64,000 nucleotides of DNA from contig NC_080539.1 in NCBI RefSeq assembly GCF_028640845.1, positions 192,209,436 through 192,273,435 on the forward strand, given 5' to 3'. Within the stretch, counting starts at the first letter, position 1, and each line of letters starts with the position of its first letter. Of this stretch, positions 11,804-22,826 are shown one piece after another. A program made the translations under genes and the position numbers. Below the pieces are notes generated by a model. That model saw nothing but the letters and a program-made list of their open reading frames with translations. It had not been told where the DNA came from and did no database searches. Origin of the DNA: Ahaetulla prasina (lineage: Eukaryota; Chordata; Lepidosauria; Squamata; Colubridae).

Positions 11804-12716
11804 TACTGTGTGCACAATTATTAGGCAAGTGAGTATTTTGACCATATTATCCTTTGTACGCATATTTTCCATTTCCCAGCTGTATAAACTTAAATGCTTA
11901 ATGGATATAAGCGGATCAGGTGATGTGTATTTGTGTAATGAGGGAAGGTGTGGCCTAAGGAGATCAAAACCCTTTATCAAGGTGTGCATAATTATTAGGC
12001 AGCTTCTTTTCTTCCGGCAAAATGGACTAAAAAAAAATAACTGACTCTGAAAAGTCAAAAATTTTAAAAAGTCTTTCAGAGCGATGCAACACTCTTGAAA
12101 TTGCTATGATTTGGGCATGGTCACAGAACCATCATACGTTTTGTTGCAATAGTCAATAGGGTTGCAAGAAACGTGTTGGGAAAAAAAGATGCACCTTAAC
12201 TGCCAAAGATTTGAGAAGAATCAAGCTACCAGGAACCCATTATCCTCAGTGCTATCATATTTCAGAACTGTAACTATCTGGAATGCCCAGAAGTACAAAT
12301 TGTTCAGTGCTCAGAGACATGGCCAAGGTAAAGAAGGCCAAGGTAAATCCAACCACCACTGAACAAGACACATAATGGCTATATTGGTTACTGATTATTT
12401 TTTGAACTGTCAGAAATGTTTATTTGTAAATTTTGAGTTGTTTATTATTATCACTTCAACAGGTGAAAATAAATGAGTGAGATGGGAAAATTTTCATTTT
12501 TCATTTAGTTGCATAATAATTCTGCACACTAATAGTTGCCTAATAATTGTGTACACATAGATATTCTTCTAAGAAAGCCATATCCCCACTTTTACTTTCT
12601 TAAATATTCAGGTTTGATGTTTATTAATATTTTAGATTGATTGGGAACACTGTAGTTGTTCAATAATAAAATTAATCTTCCAAAATACATCTTGCCTAAT
12701 AATTGTGCACACAGTA
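11804..12716 (+). mobile_element. Tc1/mariner-like element, internally deleted
   Basis: The ends are perfect inverted repeats of 25 bp, starting ACTGTGTGCACAATTATTAG on the left and mirrored at 12691-12715, with TA-rich flanks. The interior is only about 860 bp. A transposase remnant is recognisable around 12160-12260 (translated, lightly broken: GKKDA.LTAKDLRRIKL...RNP). It covers only part of the DNA-binding/linker region, and no DDE block is present. Additional motifs like the inverted-repeat ends recur inside at about 11986, 12511 and 12538. It can only have moved with transposase supplied elsewhere. Confidence 0.85.
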
Positions 12717-15700
12717 TATATTCTAAATATTCAAGAAAACTACTGATTAATTAGTATTAGGAATATATGATTTACATCAAACATTTTTCAGAACACAAAT
12801 GACAGGTTATTTAGTCCTATTTCCTGTTTATCTGGGTGCTGATTACTAGGGAGGGATGTACTCCAAGCTGCTTTTTTCCTGCTTCCATCAAAAGTATCAT
12901 CTAAGACAACCAGCAAAGTACTACAATCTCTTGACATCATTGTATCATATAAACCAATGAAGTCCCTCCAAATATCTTAAGCAAATTCAAAGACTAATCA
13001 CCAAAGAACAAAAAAAAAAGTCACCTACAGGATTCGGTGTAAAGACTGTCATTTTGTAGGACAGTTAGGTAGAAGACTGGCTGTCAAGGTTCCAGAAAAA
13101 CCTCCAGATGTGACAGTCAGAAAATTCATCTCTCAATATAGAGACAAATTCAACCCCATTTTCCACAGAAAAACTGTTAACATTTTTAGACCAAGCCAAA
13201 TCCCAAAATACTGCTAAAAAATCTCTGGGAGTCTAGCATTCTAACAAATCAGCCATCAACAGACACATAGAGATAAACCCTATCTGCATATTATTTAAAA
13301 GGCATATCAACAAGGAAAGCAAAAGCAACCCAGAGCATATCCTCCCTAGCATATCTCTAAGGGGATCATCAAGTCAAAGCTTTATAAGATATGAGTTTAC
13401 ATGTGTGCTTACATGAGAAGTTACATGAAAATATTATTAATTTAGTACTAGATAACAGTCGTGACTGGGATTAATTTAGACTTCTGAACAGCATTAGGCA
13501 ATTGTAAAAGATATTGGCAGACTAAGTATAGGATAGAAACAGACTCCACTTTCTATTCACAATCATGCAAACCTTATTTTGACATTAAAGAAATTATTTG
13601 AAAAAAATTATATGCAAGTTGGTATATAAAGCTTGAAAAAGGAATCTGTAAAATTAAAATTTCAAGCATTTGAAATATGTGATATTAAAGCTGATGAAAA
13701 CAATTTAAAAATGACCAATGTATAGAGGCTTACTGTCAATATTTTATAATTAACTATAAAGAATATTCATCCTCATTGCACAAAGGTAAACAGCTAAAGA
13801 AAAGCTCTTGAAAACTAAGAAAACTGGGCACTTGCTAAGCCCCAGGCAGTTTTTAGTCAACAAATCAAACTAATCTCCTGTAATGTGGTTTTTATATGTG
13901 GCTGCTTCTGAAAGTGGTTTGGAGAAAAGCTGCTGCTTCTAAGTTCTTGCAAGTACAGGTCGATACAGCAGAGAAAGTATCAAAAGTGAGATAAAGCAAT
14001 ACAGCTATTATTATTTTCTATTCATAGTCTGATATCCATATTACTTTGTAAAACAGGAGGGCAGCTGCTTGAAGACTACAGTATCACAGCTACAGAGTGC
14101 ATCATACACAAAGTTGAAGGTATGTATCCAATAAATTAAGCATGACATAACTTTCTCTTCATAAGAGAGATAAAGATTTCCTCTTTGTTTATCATTCTGT
14201 TTGCTTTTTGTTTGCTATTTGCTTTTTAAACAAAATGTATTTGTTTAAATTATTTATATGGCTGCCCATTTTGCTTCTACAATGCTGGACAGCTAAAAGC
14301 AATTAAAATAATAATAATGAATGCCTCTTCAGATAAAAGTAACTGCAACATTATTAATATAATGCATCTGAGAGCCTAATAAACACAACCTTCAACTGTA
14401 CAACCAGGCTTAATGCCTGGGAAAACTACATTTTTAAAGCTCTTTCAAACACAAAAAATATCTTAATCTCGGGGAGAGCGGGGAGGTGTTCAATAAGCAC
14501 ACCTTCTGCATTCCATTAGATGATACTATTTCAAGGAAGGGACCAACCAGTATTCTTTTCACAACACTAGCCCCTCCACATCTCTCAACCAAATTTAGTG
14601 ACACCTTCCCTGGAAATTGTCTTTCAGCTTTTTGTTTTGTGAGGCAATTTCAGGCAACCATATAAACAAATTATCTAGGCATTTTCAGGAGCCCTTTGCT
14701 CTTGCCTTTTCCTTAGTGTTGAAAGCAGAATATCTGGCCAAAATTGTCCAGCTAAGGCAACAGTTTCTCATTCATAATCTAGTCCATTAACCATTATATA
14801 CAACTAGTCATCTCATAAATGAATATTAGCAAAATAAGTTGATAACTGCTCTAACATAATATTAAATGTTAATATTAATGTATTAAATATTAATGAATAT
14901 CTTCTTTAGTATCTCTGATCCCACACACATTTTCAACACACAAATCTGAAAAAATGGCAGGTCCTGATCTACATCCTCCTCTTGTTGCAATTTAATCATT
15001 TATATGAAAAACTGCCTCAGAAAAGTGACAACACCTAGCTGACCATGGTTGTGCTCAAATGCTGTGTAAGTTGAGACCTAATTTAAAGGGAAGGCCATTA
15101 GATAACAACAGGTATAGGCTGGACAAAATCCCACCACCAATTCTAAAGAGAACTAATTCTAATTTAGTTTCTAATTTCTAAACAATGTAGCAGTCATTTT
15201 AAGATTCTATAGTGCTTAGTTTAGTTCCTAAATAATTCTGTGGTGCTGTCCTACAGATATTTATAACTCCTCCACATTTATTAGCATATAACTGAACACC
15301 TTTCAACTCCCTTCTTCTAAAGCTTGATCCAATGATTATAGACTAATTCTTGCCTTTGATGACTATAATTACTATAGTGATGATTATTCACTAAATTATT
15401 TTTAAATTAAGAAAGACTTATTCTATGCAATAATCTTCTCATGAGTACATAGACAATATTGCTGTTAACCTCCAAGTTGGAATTAAAACTCTTCAACTTT
15501 ATTGTAGATAAAGCTTTTATCAAATGTTGCCTTAGGGGATAAATAAAAATGAAGAACCAAAGTTTTCAAGTAACTTTTAGCCAGGATCTTTTCAAAGTGT
15601 ATTATTTTTGCACTAAAAATCCTGATTATAGCCTATTCCAGAGGCTATATTAAAAAATTCAAGATTAGAATATATGACAACACATAGGGCCCATAGAAGA

Positions 15701-16122
15701 GCATACATGGAAGTTCTGGCTAGGCAGAGCTGTATTTTTGCTCTTTCCCTAATTATTTTATACATAAACTCATCAGCTAAGGAAATTTCAGATCCAAAAT
15801 ATCATTTCCTAGAATTGCAATTATGAACGCTCCACTATTTTATGCAGAAGATGCAATCATTTTTATGTGAAAATGAATATGAATCCTCCTTTATATGCTT
15901 GTACACTATATAAGAAAGGCTTATCATTCCATTGTTGTGGTATGTTCCAGGTTAGTCTGAGTTATTTTACACTGACATTTTTTCTTTCAAGTAAGAAAAA
16001 TTCTAAGATTTACAATGTAGCCACATTTTCTCCAACAATAGTGAATGCACATAAACAACTGATCTCAGGTTTATAGACCAATTCTTCTATTTATATTTTA
16101 ATAATAATTCTCAGTTAACTAT
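12717..16122. other. SPAG16 intron, apparently unique sequence
   Basis: About 3.4 kb is AT-rich with no open frames of interest, no terminal repeats and no microsatellites beyond short runs. It is the longest stretch in the left half without a recognisable mobile element. A SPAG16 exon could be hidden here, but none was seen on the minus strand. Confidence 0.5.
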
Positions 16123-16136
16123 AAGTATTAATCCAG

Positions 16137-18706
16137 GACTTCCGATTGGCTCTGTTGGTGATGGAGATGGTCTTTTTAGACCGCCAGCCCCGAGTTCACG
16201 TTAGAGCCATCTAGACAGCACAAATCAGCTGTCTGACGGCTCGGAAACCTTTCCCTCGGGAGAAGAGGGAAAGGTGAGTGTACGGGCAGAGGTAGAGCTC
16301 CCTGGAAAGCCCCAGGAGTGATTCTAAGGGCTTGAGGGTGAGAGCTCCCTGTTTAAGCCCGAGAGCTCCGGCTCCGGGACGAGTCTAATTTTTAGCAGAC
16401 CAAATCATCGCGACCATCTCTGCGATCAATATGATAATTTAAATTGATAAATGGGAATGCAGATAGAGAAATGTCAGGAAGGTTGACAAATGCAAGTACC
16501 AGACCTTAACTCCGTTTTTAAATAGTACTTGAGAAGAGTACTTAAGAAGAATAAGAAAATGGTGTTTCTATCTAAAAGGGTATGAGAGCGAAAGTTAAGG
16601 AAGTTCTCATTAACAAGGCTAGCGCTCTTAGCTCCGTTTAAACTTCTTGAAATTTACACTTACATGAAGATTTTATAAGGAGAATAAGATATTCTCTCTT
16701 TTTTTTGGAAAAGATTACAGACTTACTGAAATTGTTGCAAAGTATAAAATTAAACTGAGAAATGGATCTTAAAGATACAAAGTTTAATGTTAAGGACGGT
16801 GGAGTCTTGTCATTTCAAATACATAAGCTACAGGAAGATATGAAAAAAAATATTAAAGGGACTTTTAAAGGAAGCTTTGGAGTCACAATTTTCGGTTATA
16901 GATCAAAAATTTAAGCAGATTCAAGAGGAAATCCTGGAAATTAAAGATCAGAATGAGGATATAAGAAATGATGTGTTGGCAGCATTTAAACGACTGTGTG
17001 AATGTATGATCCAGTTAAAGAGTAGAAGAAATTAATCAAGTTAATTTGAATTTGGAAAATAAAATAGAGGAGGTTCAGACAAAGGTGGAGAAGGTAGACG
17101 ATGAATTGGTGGTGTTGCAATTTAAATCAATGGAGTTTGCTCTGAGAGTTAGAGGACTTAAAGAAAATAAGCAAGAGAATTTAAAAGAAATTTTTGCAGG
17201 TGACTGGAGAGCAACCAGAAGATGTTGTAACTCAAATTGAAAAAAAAATATCGTGTTAATTCTAAGGTTGCCAGACAGAAACAGCTACCAAGAGATATTG
17301 TGATTTATTTTACAACCAGGAGGATGAGGAATGAAATTTTACAAGCATCTTATAAAAATAAAATCCAAATATTAGGTCAAGAGGTATTAATTCTGAAAGA
17401 AATTCCTATTAAAATGTTAAGAAGTAGAAAGGATTTTGCTTTTTTGGTGGATGAGCTTAGAAATCATCAGATATGGTTTAGATGGGATGTTCCAGCTGTT
17501 TTAACAGTAAATCATCAGTAAATCAGAAGATATTGTCTTAATACAGTACCTAAAGCAAGAGATTTTTATATTAATGCATTAAAGGCTGGAATTCCACATC
17601 AAATAGTTGGGATCAAAACTGATGCAGAAGAAGCATTGGAAAAAGTAGGGGATGTAAAGGAGAAAAGATTGAGTCAAGTGGTTATTAAATGTAAAGAACA
17701 AGGAGTAAAGAAGCAACAATTTCAAGTGAACAGAGTTTCTCTTTATGGGAAAGGTTAAATTATAATTAACTTTTGTTAATTTATATATGTTTGTAAGAAT
17801 AGTTATTTGGAGTTTGTAAAATTTATTTGTATCTGTTTGAATTTATAATTTAAATGATGTTATTTGTTTATATATGGTTGAATTGTCAACAACTGAATTA
17901 TTTGATTTGGGTGTGTCTTGATAAAAACAAGAAATGGACTTAATTAAGGAATGCATGAAAATGGCTATAAATTATTTGGTAATTTATAGTGGAAATATGG
18001 GGAAGAATTGGGATTAAATGTAAACGGTATTGTTTGAATTTATATTCTAAATGTTGGAGTGATTGTAGTAATGCTAGTTGATTATATGTGGATTTGTTAA
18101 AATTTAAATTAATTTGGATTAAAAAAAGGTAATGATAATAATAGATTAAGAAATGGAGTATTAAGGATTGGATAAAAATGATATTATTTATTATTATGTA
18201 TGATGGATCTATAAATCTGGTGGACTATACAAGATATTACTTCGAAGAATAATAGGGAGTAAATTGATTTTAATTTTAATATCAGCAATTGGACTTTTGC
18301 TACTGAAATATTGGAAGATGTATACTGTTGAAGATTGGATACAAAAATTAATGAACTTAAAAAAGAAAGCAGAAACTTTAGAGTATTTAAAAGACTGTCT
18401 ACGAAAGAATATTAGAATGGAGAAGAAGGATTGAAAAGTTTAAGAATGGATGGAATGTAATTATAATAGTTTGTTCTCTTTTTTTCTTTCTTTTTTTAAT
18501 AGATAAGGGGAGTTAAGGTACTAGGGGAGGGATGGAAGTTTATGGATTGTTTGCTTATTCTAGTTTATAATTGTTAGGTGATATATTTTGCTCTGGAAAG
18601 TCCGGGGGTGGGGGGGTGGGGGGATTGGGTGGAGTGGGTGGAGGCATGGGATAGGTGGGGGAAGTATGGGTAAAAATGTTTGTAAAACCTTTTGAACAAA
18701 AAAAAA
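16137..18706 (+). mobile_element. ORF1-only L1 derivative with complete ends
   Basis: The element starts GACTTCCGATTGG, has a 5' untranslated region of about 620 bp, then ORF1 from ATG 16762, and ends in a short poly(A). Exact 14-bp target duplications (AAGTATTAATCCAG) lie at 16123-16136 and 18705-18718, overlapping the poly(A) end. ORF1 includes a coiled-coil part (16770-17040), RRM-like and C-terminal parts (17046-17521: ALRVRGLKEN, LPRDIVIYFTTRRMRNEIL, RKDFAFLVDELRNHQIWFRW) and is interrupted by several frame shifts. Only about 950 bp follow ORF1. They include a tract at about 18320-18430 reading YTVEDWIQKLMNLKKKAETL, like the ORF2 C-terminus. Endonuclease and RT are absent. Confidence 0.82.
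16762..17758 (+). pseudogene. L1 ORF1 protein, frameshifted
   Basis: This nucleic-acid-binding ORF1 protein of an L1-clade LINE normally coats its RNA. Translation starts MDLKDTKFNVKDGGVLSFQI. After a frame change it continues ALESQFSVIDQKFKQIQEEI with heptad-like spacing (coiled coil). Another change leads into the RRM and C-terminal domain (17237-17521), and the frame ends near LYGKG at about 17755. At least three frame changes and one in-frame stop (17521) are present. Relative to mammalian ORF1p the domain order is normal. Confidence 0.75.
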
Positions 18707-20935
18707 GTATTAATCCAGATGTCTAAATTTTATAGAATGGTTTATGTTTATATTTCATATGTTACATTTATATGTCATAATTTTTTTCATACTGATTAAT
18801 CACATTGACATTCAAGTCCATATTTGTAAATATCCATTCAGTCTTAACGCTGTGTCTTCACATGTACACTTAAATATCCCATTTCTATTGCACGGAACTT
18901 TTTGTTTAGTTTGACACAGCTGTTTCTAACTTCTGTATAATGAAGCATGTACAAGCATACTCTTACAGTATATGTAGCTATTTTCACTTTTAACATTCAT
19001 TCCTTGCAATAAAGTAGATCATATGCTACCCACTATGTTTTTACCAACATCATTTATTTACTAAATTTATTTATTTACTAAATTTGCCTGTCTGAAGTGA
19101 ATGTGTCTCTGGGTGACATACACAAATAAAATGCAAATTAACAACCATAAAACAGCCATAAAACCAATTAAAACAGTTAAAAACTACTACAACAACAACA
19201 AAACCGGGAGAATGGAATCTAAACTTACAGTGCAACCATTTAACGGGTTCCATGTTTCCCCAAGCTCAACAACATATCCAGATTTTGAAGGCCTTCAGAA
19301 GGTTGACAGTACTGGGGGCCAATTGGGGAATTATGGATGGCCAAAAAGCAGGATATACTGCAGAAAAGGTTACCTTCCTGAGTTTCACCAAACAAAGTTC
19401 CTTTGTCAGTAAGACCTGCTATTTTTTCATATCTTAAAATTTCTGCATCCATTTTTCCTTTATTAGTTCACTCACAGGCAGTGAGGCAAACAAGATTTTA
19501 AACAGAAAGGTGATTGAGCATGAATATATATGCTAATATCTCTTTAAAACAGGTGCATCTTTTCCAAAAAATGCCCAGGAAATGGCAGAGTTTAAGAAAT
19601 TGCCAACAAATGCCCTTACCCATATATACACCCATATATGGCATTTTTGGGTCTTTTCCCGTGTAAGGTTGAGAGTATCTTGGCGACATTTCGAAGAAGT
19701 CTCACTCATCATCTTCAGGCTGGTGTCTTTGGCTTCATGCTTCTCGAGCAAAGAGTGGTCAAAGCTGCCGTCTCTCTATAAATACTGGTGGGAGGTGGGG
19801 AAGTATGGGTAAAAATGTTTGTAAAACCTTTTGAACAAAAAAAAAGTATTAATCCAGATGTCTAAATTTTATAGAATGGTTTATGTTTATATTTCATATG
19901 TTACATTTATATGTCATAATTTTTTTCATACTGATTAATCACATTGACATTCAAGTCCATATTTGTAAATATCCATTCAGTCTTAACGCTGTGTCTTCAC
20001 ATGTACACTTAAATATCCCATTTCTATTGCACGGAACTTTTTGTTTAGTTTGACACAGCTGTTTCTAACTTCTGTATAATGAAGCATGTACAAGCATACT
20101 CTTACAGTATATGTAGCTATTTTCACTTTTAACATTCATTCCTTGCAATAAAGTAGATCATATGCTACCCACTATGTTTTTACCAACATCATTTATTTAC
20201 TAAATTTATTTATTTACTAAATTTGCCTGTCTGAAGTGAATGTGTCTCTGGGTGACATACACAAATAAAATGCAAATTAACAACCATAAAACAGCCATAA
20301 AACCAATTAAAACAGTTAAAAACTACTACAACAACAACAAAACCGGGAGAATGGAATCTAAACTTACAGTGCAACCATTTAACGGGTTCCATGTTTCCCC
20401 AAGCTCAACAACATATCCAGATTTTGAAGGCCTTCAGAAGGTTGACAGTACTGGGGGCCAATTGGGGAATTATGGATGGCCAAAAAGCAGGATATACTGC
20501 AGAAAAGGTTACCTTCCTGAGTTTCACCAAACAAAGTTCCTTTGTCAGTAAGACCTGCTATTTTTTCATATCTTAAAATTTCTGCATCCATTTTTCCTTT
20601 ATTAGTTCACTCACAGGCAGTGAGGCAAACAAGATTTTAAACAGAAAGGTGATTGAGCATGAATATATATGCTAATATCTCTTTAAAACAGGTGCATCTT
20701 TTCCAAAAAATGCCCAGGAAATGGCAGAGTTTAAGAAATTGCCAACAAATGCCCTTACCCATATATACACCCATATATGGCATTTTTGGGTCTTTTCCCG
20801 TGTAAGGTTGAGAGTATCTTGGCGACATTTCGAAGAAGTCTCACTCATCATCTTCAGGCTGGTGTCTTTGGCTTCATGCTTCTCGAGCAAAGAGTGGTCA
20901 AAGCTGCCGTCTCTCTATAAATACTGGTGGGGAGG
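18658..20935. repeat. Tandem duplication, two copies of 1,139 bp
   Basis: Positions 18658-19796 and 19797-20935 are the same sequence at an offset of 1,139 bp; I saw no difference except at the G-rich junction. Each unit contains the last 48 bp of the L1 derivative with its poly(A), the 14-bp target duplication, about 880 bp of flank, and the 3' end of the minus-strand Penelope-like element. The junction lies in GGTGGGG microhomology. The event therefore came after both insertions. Confidence 0.93.
19637..19796 (-). mobile_element. Penelope-like element 3' end, extra copy from the tandem duplication
   Basis: This segment equals 20776-20935 and was generated by the tandem duplication. On its own it carries only the 3' end of the element. 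Confidence 0.8.
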
Positions 20936-21532
20936 TGGGGGGTGTTGCTGTGAGCGGGTTGGTTGGCTGTGTGGTTGCATCCTGATTGGTAGATGGAGTG
21001 GGTGTTTGCAGATTGGTCGGCTGTTTCGTAGCATCCTGTGCGAGTGTGGTCCTGGTCTTTTGTTCCTGAGTTTTGGTGTTGTGGCCTCTGAAGTTCTGTG
21101 ATGTGATGTCTTGAGCAGATGGCTGTGATGCAGCATCCCGGGCCCTGGTTTGGCTCCAAATCCGAGGTCCTGTCATGTGTTCCTGGTGTGTGTCAGCCTG
21201 CTTTGTGTGGGGATCGGAGGGGGGCTCAGCAGCCAGTGGTGTCAGCATGCTCTGGCTTCTGGATGGTGGTTTTGTTTCGTCTGTGGGATGGGTTTGGGTT
21301 TGAACCTGGTGAGGAAGATTGGTGGTGGCGTTGTGTGTTGTCTTGGGTCTGGGGTCAATTTTCGTGGCTGGGACTCGTTTGTTGACCAAGGCTGGTTTCC
21401 AGATGTCTGGTAGGCAGGAGGTGTCATCCTGTTCGTTCATATTATGGGGGTGTTTCTCTATTTCAATGGCTTCAATAATTATTCTCTTGTTATAGTGTTC
21501 AGTTTTGAAGATTAATTTGGTATTTCATAGAC
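20776..21532 (-). mobile_element. Penelope-like element, 3' part (minus-strand copy)
   Basis: Together with 27241-27678 this forms one minus-strand Penelope-like element split by the DIRS insertion. The segment contains the sequence after the endonuclease (HPHNMNEQDDTSCLPDIWKP) and a long open Pro/Thr/Gln-rich frame (20898-21440, 180 residues). It joins GTCTATGAAATACC directly to AAATTAATC. The sister copy on the plus strand has about 165 bp between these points, so the central GIY-YIG residues are deleted here. Confidence 0.8.
20898..21440 (-). CDS. Thr/Pro/Gln-rich tail frame of the Penelope-like element
   Basis: This open frame of 180 residues begins just after the endonuclease end (MNEQDDTSCLPDIWKPALVN). 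It then becomes very rich in Thr, Pro, Gln and Asn, without cysteine motifs. The plus-strand copy (27976-28302) keeps the same frame for 108 residues before a stop. In Penelope elements a short C-terminal extension after GIY-YIG is usual; one this long and disordered-looking is notable. I cannot assign a function. It may be translated as the C-terminus of the polyprotein, or may be open by low stop content only. Confidence 0.4.
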   Translation of the reverse strand: MNEQDDTSCLPDIWKPALVNKRVPATKIDPRPKTTHNATTNLPHQVQTQTHPTDETKPPSRSQSMLTPLAAEPPSDPHTKQADTHQEHMTGPRIWSQTRARDAASQPSAQDITSQNFRGHNTKTQEQKTRTTLAQDATKQPTNLQTPTPSTNQDATTQPTNPLTATPPTSPPVFIERRQL

Positions 21533-21540
21533 GGGGCGTT

Positions 21541-21552
21541 GGTACTTACCTG
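21541..21552 (-). promoter_or_regulatory. Consensus splice-donor sequence at the DIRS 3' end
   Basis: On the coding strand the sequence is CAGGTAAGTACC, an ideal CAG|GTAAGT donor. It lies between the recombinase stop and the element end. No partner acceptor inside the element can be inferred. It could lead to splicing from DIRS transcripts into downstream sequence. Confidence 0.4.
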
Positions 21553-21572
21553 AGACGCACCTTCTAGTTCAG

Positions 21573-21623
21573 TGGAGACAGCAGTCAGAGTGGGTGGAGC
21601 TCCTCTGTTCAGATTGGATAACT
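21573..21623. repeat. DIRS left inverted terminal repeat
   Basis: The 51 bases are the exact reverse complement of 27184-27234. The recombinase frame ends inside it (stop at 21609). Confidence 0.95.
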
Positions 21624-22826
21624 ACGGGAGGGATCGGTCTGGACAGATTCAACCTCAGATACAAGTACCTGCTGCAGCACCCTACGGCCAAAGGCAGCTT
21701 CAGCCGAAGCATACTTGTCCACTCTGTAGTGTCTAATAAACGGAGAGGGCGACGACCAGGTGGCTGCCCTGCATATCTCTGGCAAGGATGCCTGAGTAGA
21801 CCAGGCCGCTGAGGTAGCTGCACTGCGAGTGGAATGCGCTGTTAAACGCGGGGGCCTAGGCAGGGATCTCATCTCGTAAGCCTTAGCTATCGTATGCCTA
21901 ATCCATCTGCCTATAGTGGACGAGGTCACCTTACGCCCTAAAGAAACAGGAAGGAAAGACACAAACAAGGACTCTGTTCTCCTTAACTCTGCTGTTCTCT
22001 TAATGTAAATTCTCAAAGCTCTTCGAACATCTAAAGTATGCCAACGGCGCTCTAACCCGTGAACTGGGTGAGGGCAAAAATTAGGCAAATTAAGTTCCTG
22101 CATGCGATGGAAAACTGAATTTACTTTAGGAATGAATGAAGGATCCAAACGGAGCACTACTCGATCCGGATGGAAAACACAAAGATCACTGCGGACAGAG
22201 AGGGCAGCTAATTCTGAAATCCTTCTGGCAGAGGTGATAGCCACCAAAAAGGCAACCTTACAAGTTAATAGCCTCAGAGAGGTAGACCTCAATGGCTCAT
22301 AAGGAGGCCCTGTTAGGGAATTTAGGACCAGCGAAAGATCCCAAGTGGGATATCTGTGGACCACGGGAGGACATAAATTTTTGGCCCCTTTGAAAAACCT
22401 CCTGATAGAAGGATGTTGAGACAAGGAAGTCAGTGGATCACAGGATAAAACCGTGGAAATAGCTGCTACCTGTCTACGAAGTGTGTTGGGAGCTAACCCC
22501 TTGTCTAACCCTTCCTGCAAAAATTCCAATATATGCAAAATGGAAACCCGGAGTGGAGAAACCCCCGCCCTTTGACACCAGGAACAAAAAGCCCGCCAAG
22601 AGGCTGAGTAAATGCGCTCAGTGGAAGGCCTCCGGGACGCTAACATAGTCCGGATAAGCCTGGCAGACATATTGTCTCTTCTCATGGCGCCCCGCTCAAG
22701 CGCCAGGCGGTCAACTGGAGCCATAGAGGATCTGGATGAACCAGAGCCCCTTGAGATAACGACACTCTGCTGGGAGGAATCCTCCAGGGGGGAGCCACTG
22801 ACAGCGACTTGAGATCTGCGAACCAA
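21609..22826 (-). CDS. DIRS tyrosine recombinase, open frame
   Basis: This frame of 405 residues has no break. Catalytic residues expected for a tyrosine recombinase can be placed: the first Arg in SARRISEL (residue 202), HSTR (His 331, Arg 334), and Tyr 367 in RHYRVDKYA. An N-terminal SAM-like domain (about residues 58-150: STERIYSASWRAFCSWC) precedes the catalytic fold. In DIRS elements this enzyme integrates a circular cDNA without a target duplication, in place of an integrase. The first 50 residues overlap the methyltransferase frame and may not be part of the mature start. Confidence 0.9.
   Translation of the reverse strand: MVRRSQVAVSGSPLEDSSQQSVVISRGSGSSRSSMAPVDRLALERGAMRRDNMSARLIRTMLASRRPSTERIYSASWRAFCSWCQRAGVSPLRVSILHILEFLQEGLDKGLAPNTLRRQVAAISTVLSCDPLTSLSQHPSIRRFFKGAKNLCPPVVHRYPTWDLSLVLNSLTGPPYEPLRSTSLRLLTCKVAFLVAITSARRISELAALSVRSDLCVFHPDRVVLRLDPSFIPKVNSVFHRMQELNLPNFCPHPVHGLERRWHTLDVRRALRIYIKRTAELRRTESLFVSFLPVSLGRKVTSSTIGRWIRHTIAKAYEMRSLPRPPRLTAHSTRSAATSAAWSTQASLPEICRAATWSSPSPFIRHYRVDKYASAEAAFGRRVLQQVLVSEVESVQTDPSRSYPI

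Noticed and set aside
21609..22826. Bacterial or phage integrase contamination
   Set aside because: The recombinase sits in a DIRS gag-RT-RNase H context with matching inverted ends, inside vertebrate repeats.
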